Shown here: in pieces, positions 16,340 to 24,524 of the stretch
Position numbering within the stretch: position 1 is the stretch's first letter
Layout of the letters: the number at the start of each line of letters is the position of its first letter
Assembly (NCBI GenBank): GCA_047600805.1
Contig: JASGKG010000001.1
Coordinates: forward strand, 4,836,001-4,900,000
From: JADKHC01 sp047600805
GTDB lineage: Bacteria > Verrucomicrobiota > Verrucomicrobiia > Opitutales > Opitutaceae
DNA length: 64,000 bases
Direction: 5' to 3'
Position numbers and translations under genes: made by a program
The notes under the pieces: generated by a model
Database searches by the model: none
The model's input: the letters and a program-made list of their open reading frames with translations, nothing else
Told to the model about the DNA's origin: nothing

Positions 16340-18595
16340 TTAACTTTTCGTTGCTGGAGGTGGCGGGGTTGCGGGGGCGGGCGCTTTAGTCGGATCTCCA
16401 GCGTCCTTCTTGGTCTCTGGCCGATCCGTTTCCCAGAAGTAATGAGGGTGCTTCTGTTCGTCGCGATGCTGGAGGGCGTCGTAACGTATCCAGATGCAGG
16501 CGCCAGCGACTGCGAGGAGGATGAGCAGGAGAATGCCTTCACGCTTCCGCTTCTTGGCTTCCTTGTCTTCGTACGGATCGTCAAGCGAACGTTTGGCGTT
16601 GGCAGGTAGTTTGGCCATGTCGGTCAGCGCGGTGCCAAACGGGATGTTGATCTTCACACGTCCGTTGACCGCCCAGCCGTTGCCTTCGAGCACGGGGCCG
16701 AGTGTGCGCTGGCGCAGTTTGAGCCAGGCTATCACCATGGAAGGCGTGGAGATCGCGAGCATGACGGCGATAATACCCGCGGGCATCCAGAATCCGAGAT
16801 GAACGAAGTTGCTGAAGATTGCGGCGAGGAAACCGCCGATCGAACCCAACGCCACGCCGATACCGGTGATGAGCGCGAGGTCGAATTTCTTGGGCGGCTC
16901 GACCGGTTTGGCCTTGTCGGCTTGAACGGTTTTTTCGGCGGCGTTGGCCAGTTTGGCGTTCGATTCATTTTCGGCCGCCGCGGCGCGCTTGGCCACCTGC
17001 TCCTCGATGAAACGGATGAATTTTTTGTACGGCGACCAGAACGCCTGACGAATGCTGATGGGATTATCGATGATGCTGGTGATGACGGCGTCCCAATCGC
17101 GACCCTGCCGATCATAGAACACGCCGTGGCGGCCGACGAACAGGTAGTCGCTGTCGCCCTGGGTGAAGCAGGCGGCAATCGTCAGTGGGGGCGAGCCGGC
17201 GCGTGTGCAGGCGCAATAAGCGATGTACATCTTGCTCATCGCGGCGAGCGGACTGGCGGAGTCGACCCGGATGCAAAGCTCGGTCGAACGGCTGTCGAGG
17301 AAGAGTGTTCCCGATTGGAAAACCGCCCATTTGTCGCGCGAGTAGAAGTCGGCGAAGTTGACGAAATTATGGAGCAGCGTGCGGAGGTCGCGATAATACC
17401 GAACCAATCGATCAACGTCGCTGATGGCCTGGAATTCCGGCGCAATGGCTTTGTCCTTGGCGATCAGTTCTTGAAGGGTTGCACGGCTTTTGCTTGCCGC
17501 GATTGCTTTCAACCGGTCGTGGCCGAGCTTTTCGCAGGCGGTGACGGGTTTATCGGCGGTCGATTTTTCGTAGGGTGCGAAGCGCTTGCAGATATCGAGC
17601 CATTCGTCCTCGGAGAGCGATTCTTTGGCAGAGCCGAGGAGCGGCTTGACGGCTTCTTCGTGAAGTTCTGCGAGGCGTGCGGCCCAGGCGGGATTCACAC
17701 CTTCTGAGAGAGGAAGAGGCTTGTTGGCGGCGACGGTTGCGAGAGGGAAGCCGGCGACCTCGTCGGCGGTAATCTTCATGTCCTTTGCGGCGACTTCGAG
17801 GTAGTCGGTTTCAGAGCGGTTCAGCGCGGCGATCGAGCGGGCGTCGAATGCGGCAAGACGGCAGCGGGCGAAGTAGTCGTCAATTTTTGCACGAACAGCT
17901 TTGATGGTTTCGAAAGCCGCGGCGGTCTTTTCGCCGAGAACAGCGACTTCGGGCGTCGTGCCTTTTTCAACCCAGTTCAGATAATCGGCAACTTCCTTAA
18001 AGAAGGTATCGACTTTCTCCGCGGTGACACCGGCCGAGCCTGTGTGGTCCATCGCGCCACCGACGCAGGCGATGATGTCGGCGATCAGCGCTTTGGTTTC
18101 GTCGTCTTCGGCGGCTTCGGCGGGAATCACACCATCGCCATTGATCGGGTTGGCGGAGAAAATCTTTTTTGTGTCGCTGCTATCGGCCGTCGAAATCGAC
18201 GTGGCTTCCCGTTTGCCAAGGCTGATCAACGTCTGGCGTGCCGACGAGAGAATGATTTTTCCCTCTGGCGTTTGGTCATTGATCGTATCGAGCGGAAGGG
18301 CATCCGCACCTTTTAGCAAGTCGCCCGGATCCTTCAGACGGATCGCAGCCCATTTGATTGCGCGAAGCAACTCGGGCACGCGAATGCGCCCGTCATTGTC
18401 ATCGTCGATGAGCGCGAGCGTTTTTTCGTCGAGTTCGATTCCCTTAACTGGGCAGCTCAACGCGACCCAAAGTTTTTGATCGAGATTTTCCAGGTCGAGA
18501 AGGTCGGCGGCGGATTCGAGCGCGACTTGATCGAGGCCACCGGTCTTGAAGAATTTCCAGCGGTGATGAGACGTCGTGGTGATGGATTTCGTCAT
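16340..18595 (-). CDS. Large uncharacterised membrane protein with EF-hand-like loop
   Basis: A 751-residue protein with no family I can name. Near residue 62 it has an EF-hand-like calcium loop (DDDNDGRIRVPEL), and a related DG-containing stretch (NPINGDGVIPAEA) lies near 155. Most of the chain is soluble and helix-rich. Two membrane spans sit at about 575-630 (LITGIGVALGSIGGFLAAIF and FWMPAGIIAVMLAISTP), and a third near 700 (ILLLILLAVAGACIWI). The C-terminal tail is Pro/Ala/Thr-rich. It is a single-gene unit with its own terminator. Calcium-sensitive membrane function is only a guess. Confidence 0.7.
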   Translation of the reverse strand: MTKSITTTSHHRWKFFKTGGLDQVALESAADLLDLENLDQKLWVALSCPVKGIELDEKTLALIDDDNDGRIRVPELLRAIKWAAIRLKDPGDLLKGADALPLDTINDQTPEGKIILSSARQTLISLGKREATSISTADSSDTKKIFSANPINGDGVIPAEAAEDDETKALIADIIACVGGAMDHTGSAGVTAEKVDTFFKEVADYLNWVEKGTTPEVAVLGEKTAAAFETIKAVRAKIDDYFARCRLAAFDARSIAALNRSETDYLEVAAKDMKITADEVAGFPLATVAANKPLPLSEGVNPAWAARLAELHEEAVKPLLGSAKESLSEDEWLDICKRFAPYEKSTADKPVTACEKLGHDRLKAIAASKSRATLQELIAKDKAIAPEFQAISDVDRLVRYYRDLRTLLHNFVNFADFYSRDKWAVFQSGTLFLDSRSTELCIRVDSASPLAAMSKMYIAYCACTRAGSPPLTIAACFTQGDSDYLFVGRHGVFYDRQGRDWDAVITSIIDNPISIRQAFWSPYKKFIRFIEEQVAKRAAAAENESNAKLANAAEKTVQADKAKPVEPPKKFDLALITGIGVALGSIGGFLAAIFSNFVHLGFWMPAGIIAVMLAISTPSMVIAWLKLRQRTLGPVLEGNGWAVNGRVKINIPFGTALTDMAKLPANAKRSLDDPYEDKEAKKRKREGILLLILLAVAGACIWIRYDALQHRDEQKHPHYFWETDRPETKKDAGDPTKAPAPATPPPPATKS

Positions 18596-18764
18596 GATAT
18601 TTCGTTGGTGTTGTCCGATGGTATGGTAGGACGATTAACCAATGAACAGGTGATGCGCAACGATCCATTGTAGCAAAGTAGCGTGGTTTTGCGGGTCGTT
18701 TGCAGTTCTTGCGTGCACGGGGCGGTTGGCTTTCTAGTGTGAGTGGTACAAAACACATTGCGTC

Positions 18765-19154
18765 ATGCTTCGTTCCGGAATCTTAAACCCCGCGCTGCTC
18801 GATTTGCTCGCGCGCATTCGTCACACCAACACCCTTGTCATCGCGGATCGTGGATTTCCGTTTTGGCCGCAGATCGATACGGTCGATATCTCGCTTGTCG
18901 ACGATGTTCCCACGGTGCTTCAGGTGCTGGATGCGATCCGCGGTAATTTTAAGATCGGGCGCGTTTTCGCGGCGAAGGAGTTCAAGAAAAACAACGACGC
19001 TTTGCGACTTCAGGCGTTGACGTCGCGTCTCGAAGGTGTGCCTTTGCTCTTCGAACCCCACATTGAGTTTAAGAAACGAGTGCCTTCCGCCATTGGGCTG
19101 ATCCGGACGGGCGACACGGTGCAATACGCCAACCTCATTATCGAATCCGCGTGA
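18765..19154 (+). CDS. RbsD/FucU-family sugar mutarotase
   Basis: A 129-residue RbsD/FucU protein that interconverts anomers of a free sugar. The family signature appears at the N-terminus: LDLLARIRHTNTLVIADRGFP, with H20 as the expected catalytic histidine (shown in IRHTNTLVIADRGFP). It overlaps the lactonase gene by four bases (ATGA-type junction with GTG start), so the two are translated together. Together with the lactonase and aldo/keto reductase it fits an L-fucose or related L-sugar pathway: mutarotase, dehydrogenase, lactonase. Ribose pyranase is the alternative, but no ribose genes are nearby. Confidence 0.82.
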   Translation: MLRSGILNPALLDLLARIRHTNTLVIADRGFPFWPQIDTVDISLVDDVPTVLQVLDAIRGNFKIGRVFAAKEFKKNNDALRLQALTSRLEGVPLLFEPHIEFKKRVPSAIGLIRTGDTVQYANLIIESA

Positions 19155-19978
19155 AAATCGACGCCCATCATCATTTCTGGAGCTACAATACCGAGGAGTA
19201 CGGCTGGATCGACGAGGCCATGCGCGTGATCCGGCGCGATTTTTTGCCAGCGGATCTGGCAGCGACGTTGAAACCAGAACGCGTGGACGGAGTGGTTTCA
19301 GTACAGGCGCGGCAAACGGTCGAAGAAACGAAGTGGTTGCTCTCGCTCGCTGCGGAAAACTCGTTCATCAAAGGCGTGATCGGCTGGGTGCCGCTCGCGG
19401 AGAAAACGGTGGCGGGCGTGCTCGACGAACTAAAAGCCAGTCCTAAATTGAAAGGCGTTCGCCACGTCGTCCAAGGCGAGCCGGATCCGAAGTTTTTGGA
19501 AGGCACTGCATTCAACGCCGGCCTGCGTGAAGTCACTGCGCGCGGACTCGTCTACGATATTTTGATTTTTGCGCGGCAGTTGCCCGCGGCGATTGCGTTT
19601 GTCGATCGCCACCCAGACCAGATTTTTGTTTTGGATCACATTGCGAAGCCGGTCGTGCAGGGCCTGCCCGATCCGACTTGGGCGCGCAATATGCGCGATC
19701 TCGCACGGCGCGAAAACGTTTACTGCAAGTTCTCCGGTGTGGTCACAGAAGTGCCGGGCTGGCAGTGGACGCCTGAACTGCTGCGACCGTATTTCGACGT
19801 CGTGGCAGAAGCGTTCGGGCCAGCGCGGTTGATGTTCGGCTCGGATTGGCCGGTGTGCCTGGTCGCGAGCGAGTACGCGCGCTGGATCGATTTCGTCGAG
19901 AAATGCGCAGCGCCGTTGTCGGCGGCCGAACGCGGGCGGCTGTTGGGCGGAACGGCGATGGAAGCTTACAAGCTCTGA
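19151..19978 (+). CDS. Amidohydrolase-2 family sugar lactonase (L-fuconolactonase-like)
   Basis: A 275-residue TIM-barrel hydrolase of the amidohydrolase-2 family. Metal and catalytic motifs: DAHHHFWSY at the N-terminus, FVLDHIAKP in the middle and FGSDWPVCL near the end. This pattern is shared by L-fucono-1,5-lactonase and L-rhamnono-lactonase. It starts with GTG at 19151 inside the end of the mutarotase gene. The neighbours suggest it opens the lactone made by the aldo/keto reductase at 20105. Precise lactone is inferred from context. Confidence 0.85.
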   Translation: MKIDAHHHFWSYNTEEYGWIDEAMRVIRRDFLPADLAATLKPERVDGVVSVQARQTVEETKWLLSLAAENSFIKGVIGWVPLAEKTVAGVLDELKASPKLKGVRHVVQGEPDPKFLEGTAFNAGLREVTARGLVYDILIFARQLPAAIAFVDRHPDQIFVLDHIAKPVVQGLPDPTWARNMRDLARRENVYCKFSGVVTEVPGWQWTPELLRPYFDVVAEAFGPARLMFGSDWPVCLVASEYARWIDFVEKCAAPLSAAERGRLLGGTAMEAYKL

Positions 19979-20104
19979 GCGTTGCTCGCCCAGCCGACGC
20001 TTTAGTCGCCAGCCTGCACAAGAAGGAGTCTTGCTGGCGCTGCGGTCATCCGCAAAGTGTTGAAACGCTTTCGCGCAACAGGCGTCTTAACCGAACTCTT
20101 TTCC

Positions 20105-21058
20105 ATGCACTATCGCAGACTTGGCAAAACCGACCTCAAAGTTTCCGTTCTCAGCTTCGGCGCTTCCTCTTTGGGCGACGCTTTTCGCAAAACCGACGAG
20201 GGTGAAGCGATCCGTACGGTGCATGTCGCGCTCGACCATGGAATGAATTTCATCGACGTCTCGCCGTATTATGGCGTGACGAAAGCCGAAACGGTGCTCG
20301 GCAAGGCGTTGAAAACGGTGTCGCGCGAAAAATACATTCTCGCGACCAAAGTCGGGCAGTACGCGGACGGGGTTTTCGATTTCTCGGCGGAGCGCGTCAC
20401 GCGAAGCCTCGACGAAAGCTGTGCGCGTCTTGGGGTCGACTACATCGATTTGTTGCAATGTCACGACATCGAGTTTGCCGATCTCAACCAGATCGTGAAC
20501 GAGACCCTGCCTGCGCTGGTGAAATTGCGTGAAAAAGGACGGATCGGCCACATTGGGATCACGGGCCTGCCGTTGAAGATTTTTCCGGGCGTGATCGACC
20601 GCGTGCCCAAAGGCGTCGTCGAAACGATTCTCTCGTTCTGTCACTACGCGTTAAACGACAACTCACTGGCCTCGTTGCTGCCTTACTGCGCGGAGCGCGG
20701 CATCGGTGTGATCAACGCGTCGCCCACCGGCATGGGGCTGCTGACGAGTCGCGGTGTACCGTCGTGGCATCCCGCTCCGGCGGCGATGGTAAGCGGTGCG
20801 CGCAAGGCCGTGGAATTTTGCCAATCCGTCGGTGTCGATATCGTGAAACTCGCGGTGCAATATTGCGTCGCCGATCCGCGGATCGCGACGACGCTGGTGG
20901 GCAGCGCGAACCCCGACAACATCCGCAAGAACATCGCGTGGGCGATGGAGCCGGTCGATTTTGAGCTGATGGCCAAAGTGCTCGAAATCCTCCGCCCGAT
21001 CCACAACCACAATTTCACGCGCGGCCTGCCAGAAAACCGCGACCCGGTCGTTGGGTGA
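20105..21058 (+). CDS. Aldo/keto reductase (L-fucose / L-galactose dehydrogenase-like)
   Basis: A 317-residue NAD(P)-dependent aldo/keto reductase. ATG 20105 gives the standard start MHYRRLGKTDLKVSVLSFG; the frame is open from 20057 but upstream residues are not typical. Catalytic residues expected in the family are seen in NFIDVSPYYG (Asp, Tyr), ILATKVG (Lys) and LLQCHDIEF (His). The sequence resembles plant and bacterial L-galactose/L-fucose dehydrogenases that make the 1,5-lactone. It is the third gene of the sugar cluster, 126 bases after the lactonase. Confidence 0.85.
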   Translation: MHYRRLGKTDLKVSVLSFGASSLGDAFRKTDEGEAIRTVHVALDHGMNFIDVSPYYGVTKAETVLGKALKTVSREKYILATKVGQYADGVFDFSAERVTRSLDESCARLGVDYIDLLQCHDIEFADLNQIVNETLPALVKLREKGRIGHIGITGLPLKIFPGVIDRVPKGVVETILSFCHYALNDNSLASLLPYCAERGIGVINASPTGMGLLTSRGVPSWHPAPAAMVSGARKAVEFCQSVGVDIVKLAVQYCVADPRIATTLVGSANPDNIRKNIAWAMEPVDFELMAKVLEILRPIHNHNFTRGLPENRDPVVG

Positions 21059-21069
21059 ATTTATTCACC
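21054..21069. promoter_or_regulatory. Short palindrome at the end of the aldo/keto reductase gene
   Basis: GGTGAAT (21054-21060) and ATTCACC (21063-21069) form a 7-bp dyad around TT, overlapping the stop codon. No T-run follows, so it is a weak terminator at best; it could be an operator for the dehydrogenase starting at 21200. Confidence 0.3.
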
Positions 21070-21199
21070 ACTCATTTCCAACGATTAATTGAGATGTGGG
21101 AAATGTTTCGGCATAAGCCTTTCGATTAGCTGCCGTGTTTCCGCTATTCCCCTTCATTAGTGTGCATCAGTGGTTTGTTTTTAAAATATTTCTTTTCCC

Positions 21200-22216
21200 A
21201 TGCTCCAGATTGTCCTCCAAGAACCCGGAAAGTTTACCGCGGTCGATGCCGCCGAACCGAAGCGCCAGCCCGGAGAAGCACTCGTTCGGGTGCACCGTGT
21301 CGGTATTTGCGGCACCGACCTGCACGCGTTTGCGGGCAAACAACCGTTTTTTAGTTACCCGCGTATTTGCGGGCACGAACTCGGTGTCGAGGTAATCGAT
21401 CCAGGTGACGAACCAAACGGACTGAAGGAAGGCGACCGTTGCTCGGTCGAGCCTTACGTCAATTGCTGCAAGTGCATCGCCTGCCGTCGCGGAAAACCGA
21501 ATTGTTGTGCCAATATCAAGGTTTTGGGCGTGCATGCTGACGGTGGCATGCGGCCGATTTTTGCTCTGCCTGCGCGCAAACTGCACAAGGCGGCAAAGCT
21601 TGGGTACGATCAACTCGCGCTCGTGGAAACGCTCGGCATTGGCGCGCACGCCGTCGAGCGCGGCGAGCCGGAAGCGGGCGAATTTGCGCTCGTGATTGGC
21701 GCGGGCCCGATCGGCTTGAGCGTGATTCAGTTCGCGCAAGCCGCCGGCGTGCGTCTCGCCGTCATGGATACGGCTGAACCTCGGCTGGCGTTTTGCCGCG
21801 AAAAACTCGGTGTGAAGCACACGGTCAACCCCGCGAACGGCGACGTGAAGGCGCAGCTTCTGGAAATCGGCGGCGGCGACATGCCCACGATGGTTTGGGA
21901 CGCGACGGGCAATCCGGGATCGATGGCCGCTTCGTTCGAGTTTCCGACGAATGGTGGGCGCTTGGTGTTCGTGGGCCTGTTTCAAGGCGACCTGACGTTC
22001 AACGACCCTTCTTTTCACCGTCGCGAACTCACGGTGATGGGCAGCCGCAATTCGCGCCCGGAAACGTTCCGCTCGATCATCAACATGATTGAAGCGGGCA
22101 AGATCGACACGACGCCGTGGATCACCCATCGCTTCGAGCTGAAGGATGTGCCGACGCGTTTCCCGGAAGTGGCGAAGGACAAGACGCTGCTCAAAGCGAT
22201 GATCACCGTCTCGTGA
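21200..22216 (+). CDS. Zinc-dependent medium-chain alcohol dehydrogenase (sugar acid type)
   Basis: A 338-residue MDR dehydrogenase. Catalytic zinc ligands are in GICGTDLH and CGHELG; a structural zinc site is given by CCKCIACRRGKPNCC; the Rossmann motif is GAGPIGLSVIQ. Such enzymes oxidise polyols or sugar acids such as L-galactonate, L-fuconate or L-idonate derivatives. Placed next to the L-fucose-like cluster, a role in the following oxidation step is plausible. Its stop codon overlaps the ATG of the beta-lactamase by one base, an odd coupling of unrelated functions. Confidence 0.85.
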   Translation: MLQIVLQEPGKFTAVDAAEPKRQPGEALVRVHRVGICGTDLHAFAGKQPFFSYPRICGHELGVEVIDPGDEPNGLKEGDRCSVEPYVNCCKCIACRRGKPNCCANIKVLGVHADGGMRPIFALPARKLHKAAKLGYDQLALVETLGIGAHAVERGEPEAGEFALVIGAGPIGLSVIQFAQAAGVRLAVMDTAEPRLAFCREKLGVKHTVNPANGDVKAQLLEIGGGDMPTMVWDATGNPGSMAASFEFPTNGGRLVFVGLFQGDLTFNDPSFHRRELTVMGSRNSRPETFRSIINMIEAGKIDTTPWITHRFELKDVPTRFPEVAKDKTLLKAMITVS

Positions 22217-23049
22217 TGAACTTGTTGAAAAGGTTTCGTTGGCTTTTCGCTTTGTGCCTTGCGGCCGGTTTGTCCAACTCGGCGTTTGCTGCTGGGTCGA
22301 AACTCACGTCGGAGCCTCGCCTGAATGCCGCGTTTTCTGAACGCGGCTTGCACGGCGTGTTTGTGGCTTTTGAGCCGGTGAGCGGAAAATGGTTAACGAA
22401 CGATTTGGCCCGTGCAGACGAAGCTTTTCTTCCGGCCTCGACGTTTAAAATTCCGAATTCACTCATCGCGTTGGAGTGCGGCGCTGTTGCCAATCCTGAT
22501 GTTGTGCTGAAGTGGGATGGCAAGGATCGCGGTTTCGCCGCTTGGAATCACGATCAAGCCATGCGCGAGGCTTTTCGGAACTCGACAGTTTGGTTCTACC
22601 AGGAACTGGCTCGCCGTGTGGGAGAAGAACGCATGAAACATTGGGTGTCCCAGTTCCAATACGGAAACGAGAATATCGCTGGCGGTATCGATGTGTTCTG
22701 GCTGCAGGGCGAACTCCGCATTTCGGCCGTTCAGCAAATCGAGTTCTTGGTTCGGCTTCGCAACGACGAGCTGCCGGTCCGCAAAGAAAACATGGCAATG
22801 GTGAAAGAAGTCATGATTGCCGGGCGAGGCGAGGGATGGACGCTCCGCGCGAAAACCGGCATGACGTTGCGGGTGGAACGTCCGATCGCGTGGTACGTGG
22901 GTTGGGTGGAAACCACGCACGGCCCCGTTTATTTTGCGACGAACTTTGACATCAAGGAATTCAAAGATGCCCAGCCACGACTCGCGATCGCTTACGAAAA
23001 TTTGGTGCAAGTGGGGGCATTGCCTCCAGGTGTGAAGCCTGCGCATTGA
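22216..23049 (+). CDS. Class D (OXA-type) beta-lactamase
   Basis: A 277-residue periplasmic serine beta-lactamase. ATG 22216 gives a signal peptide (FRWLFALCLAAGLSNSAFA). All class D motifs are present: S75-T-F-K78 in PASTFKIP, S123-T-V125 in RNSTVWFY, Y149-G-N151 in QYGNEN and K213-T-G215 in RAKTGM, followed by WYVGW. It should hydrolyse beta-lactams or be a close penicillin-binding relative. It is coupled to the upstream dehydrogenase by a one-base overlap. I see no mobile elements right beside it, so it looks chromosomal and intrinsic. Confidence 0.92.
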   Translation: MNLLKRFRWLFALCLAAGLSNSAFAAGSKLTSEPRLNAAFSERGLHGVFVAFEPVSGKWLTNDLARADEAFLPASTFKIPNSLIALECGAVANPDVVLKWDGKDRGFAAWNHDQAMREAFRNSTVWFYQELARRVGEERMKHWVSQFQYGNENIAGGIDVFWLQGELRISAVQQIEFLVRLRNDELPVRKENMAMVKEVMIAGRGEGWTLRAKTGMTLRVERPIAWYVGWVETTHGPVYFATNFDIKEFKDAQPRLAIAYENLVQVGALPPGVKPAH

Positions 23050-23127
23050 GAGATCGGCATCGGTGCGGCTAAGATTTCGCAGAGCCGGGAGTAGACGAAT
23101 ACCGTTGGATTAGTTAACGTTCGTTCT

Positions 23128-23778
23128 GTGACTGCTCCTGCTGCGTATACCAACGGTGAAGAAATCGCCAACTCGATCACCCATGGAATCGGGGTCCTGT
23201 TGAGTGTGGCCGCCTTGGCCTTGCTCGTGACGATCGCTGTTTCGCATGGCGATGCGTGGAGTGTGACGAGCGGCGCGATCTACGGTTCGACGCTGATCAT
23301 CGCATATACGGCATCGACGATTTACCACAGTCTTCGTTCGGAGCGCGCGAAACGATTTTTCCGGAAGCTCGACCACGCTGGAATCTTCCTGCTGATCGCG
23401 GGCACTTACACGCCGTTTCTTCTGGTGAGTCTGCGCGGTCCCTGGGGTTGGAGTTTATTCGGTGTCATTTGGGGCCTTTGCGTCGCGGGCATCATCATGA
23501 AGTTTTTCCTGGCAGGCCGTTTTCGAGTAATCTCCACGCTGATTTATATTTTCATGGGGTGGATGATCGCGATCGCCTTTCGTCCGCTCCTGAGCGCACT
23601 GCCTGCCGCTGGTGTCTGGCTGCTGGTTGCGGGTGGAATTTGTTACACGGGCGGCACGGTTTTCTACCTCTGGAAATCGCTGAGATATCATCATGCGATT
23701 TGGCATTTGTTCGTGCTCGCCGGGAGCATTTGCCACTTCTTCTCCGTGTTGAATTACGTGATGCCGGCCGGCAGTTGA
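23128..23778 (+). CDS. Hemolysin III / PAQR-family membrane protein
   Basis: A 216-residue protein with seven hydrophobic segments. It has the family motifs NSITHGIG near the N-terminus, TASTIYHSLR, KLDHAGIFLLIAGTYTPF and HLFVLAGSICHFF near the C-terminus, containing the conserved Ser/His/Asp/His set thought to bind metal in the PAQR/CREST superfamily. It begins with GTG at 23128. Biochemical role in bacteria is poorly defined despite the hemolysin name. It stands alone. Confidence 0.85.
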   Translation: MTAPAAYTNGEEIANSITHGIGVLLSVAALALLVTIAVSHGDAWSVTSGAIYGSTLIIAYTASTIYHSLRSERAKRFFRKLDHAGIFLLIAGTYTPFLLVSLRGPWGWSLFGVIWGLCVAGIIMKFFLAGRFRVISTLIYIFMGWMIAIAFRPLLSALPAAGVWLLVAGGICYTGGTVFYLWKSLRYHHAIWHLFVLAGSICHFFSVLNYVMPAGS

Positions 23779-23928
23779 GAGGGAATGTGGAACTCAGGAA
23801 CTCTGGAAAAGGCGTCGGAAGTTCTATTCGTGCATTCGTGATTTCCAGACGTCTAGAAATCGGTTCTGCCGGTTCCCGCGCTGAAGTTCAGATGCAAGGC
23901 GAAGTCGCGCCGACTTATTTTTTGAGGT

Positions 23929-24220
23929 TCACTCGCCGATGATTTTTACGAGCACGCGTTTGCGACGAAGGCCGTCGAATTCGCCGTAGAAAATTTGTTC
24001 CCATGGCCCGAAGTCGAGCACGCCTTTCGTGACTGCGACCACTGTTTCCCGGCCCATGATGGTGCGTTTAAGATGCGCATCGGCGTTGTCCTCGCCGTGA
24101 TTGTGAGCGTATTGCGAATGCGGTTTTTCGGGCGCGAGTTTTTCCAGCCACCGCTCGAAGTCAGCGTGCAAGCCGGATTCGTTATCGTTGATAAAAACCG
24201 AGGCGCTGATGTGCATCGCG
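23929..24220 (-). pseudogene. yjbQ: Interrupted host yjbQ, C-terminal part
   Basis: This minus-strand piece encodes residues 43-138 of a YjbQ/UPF0047 protein (NAMHISASVFINDNES ... RRKRVLVKIIGE). The natural start is missing; it begins exactly at the attachment core (24221-24222) of the integrated element. The N-terminal 41 codons lie 10.9 kb away at 35164-35286. Joining the two at the AA core restores one 417-base frame. The internal ATG at 24216 could start a fragment, but it lacks the N-terminal strand and helix of the fold. Confidence 0.92.
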
Positions 24221-24244
24221 TTTACTAAACAGATTTAGCACTGC
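24221..24244. other. Left attachment junction (core plus element arm)
   Basis: Core TT at 24221-24222. The element arm 24223-24244 contains AGATTTAGCACTGC, mirrored at the other end by GCAGTACTAAATCT. The host side reads GTGCATCGCG, the yjbQ sequence after the break. Confidence 0.88.
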
Positions 24245-24524
24245 ATATCGATTTTTACTGGATGGCGGGCTAAGTGCCCCACGCCGGCGCTGCCAGCCCA
24301 AGGGGGCGGGGTGCCAGCCAAAACCCCGGAAATCGGCCTTTCCTGGCCCGGAAACCGGCACTGGTCGGGTACTAAAACAGCCACGGCGGCACCCATAGCC
24401 GCACCACCCACGATAATAATTTAGCGCGTGGGCTATTGCCGGGCTAGCTACCCGGCGAGAAAAGCCAGTGCCTTGCTGGCCTGCCCCGCCAACTCACAAG
24501 GCGATTCGTAACAAGGTAACGAAC
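24245..24524. other. GC-rich hairpin region at the left end of the element
   Basis: About 280 bp without a clear gene, rich in short inverted repeats. GCCGGG (24438-24443) and CCCGGC (24451-24456) flank CTAGCTA. In the circular form of the element the integrase frame would enter here and stop at 24396-24398. The part just before the next gene, TCGTAACAAGGTAAC (24506-24520), is identical to a stretch near the 3' end of bacterial 16S rRNA, and also supplies the ribosome-binding AAGG. Likely regulatory or origin-like DNA. Confidence 0.45.

Noticed and set aside
24506..24520. 16S rRNA gene fragment
   Set aside because: Only 15 bases match; flanking sequence is unrelated to rRNA.
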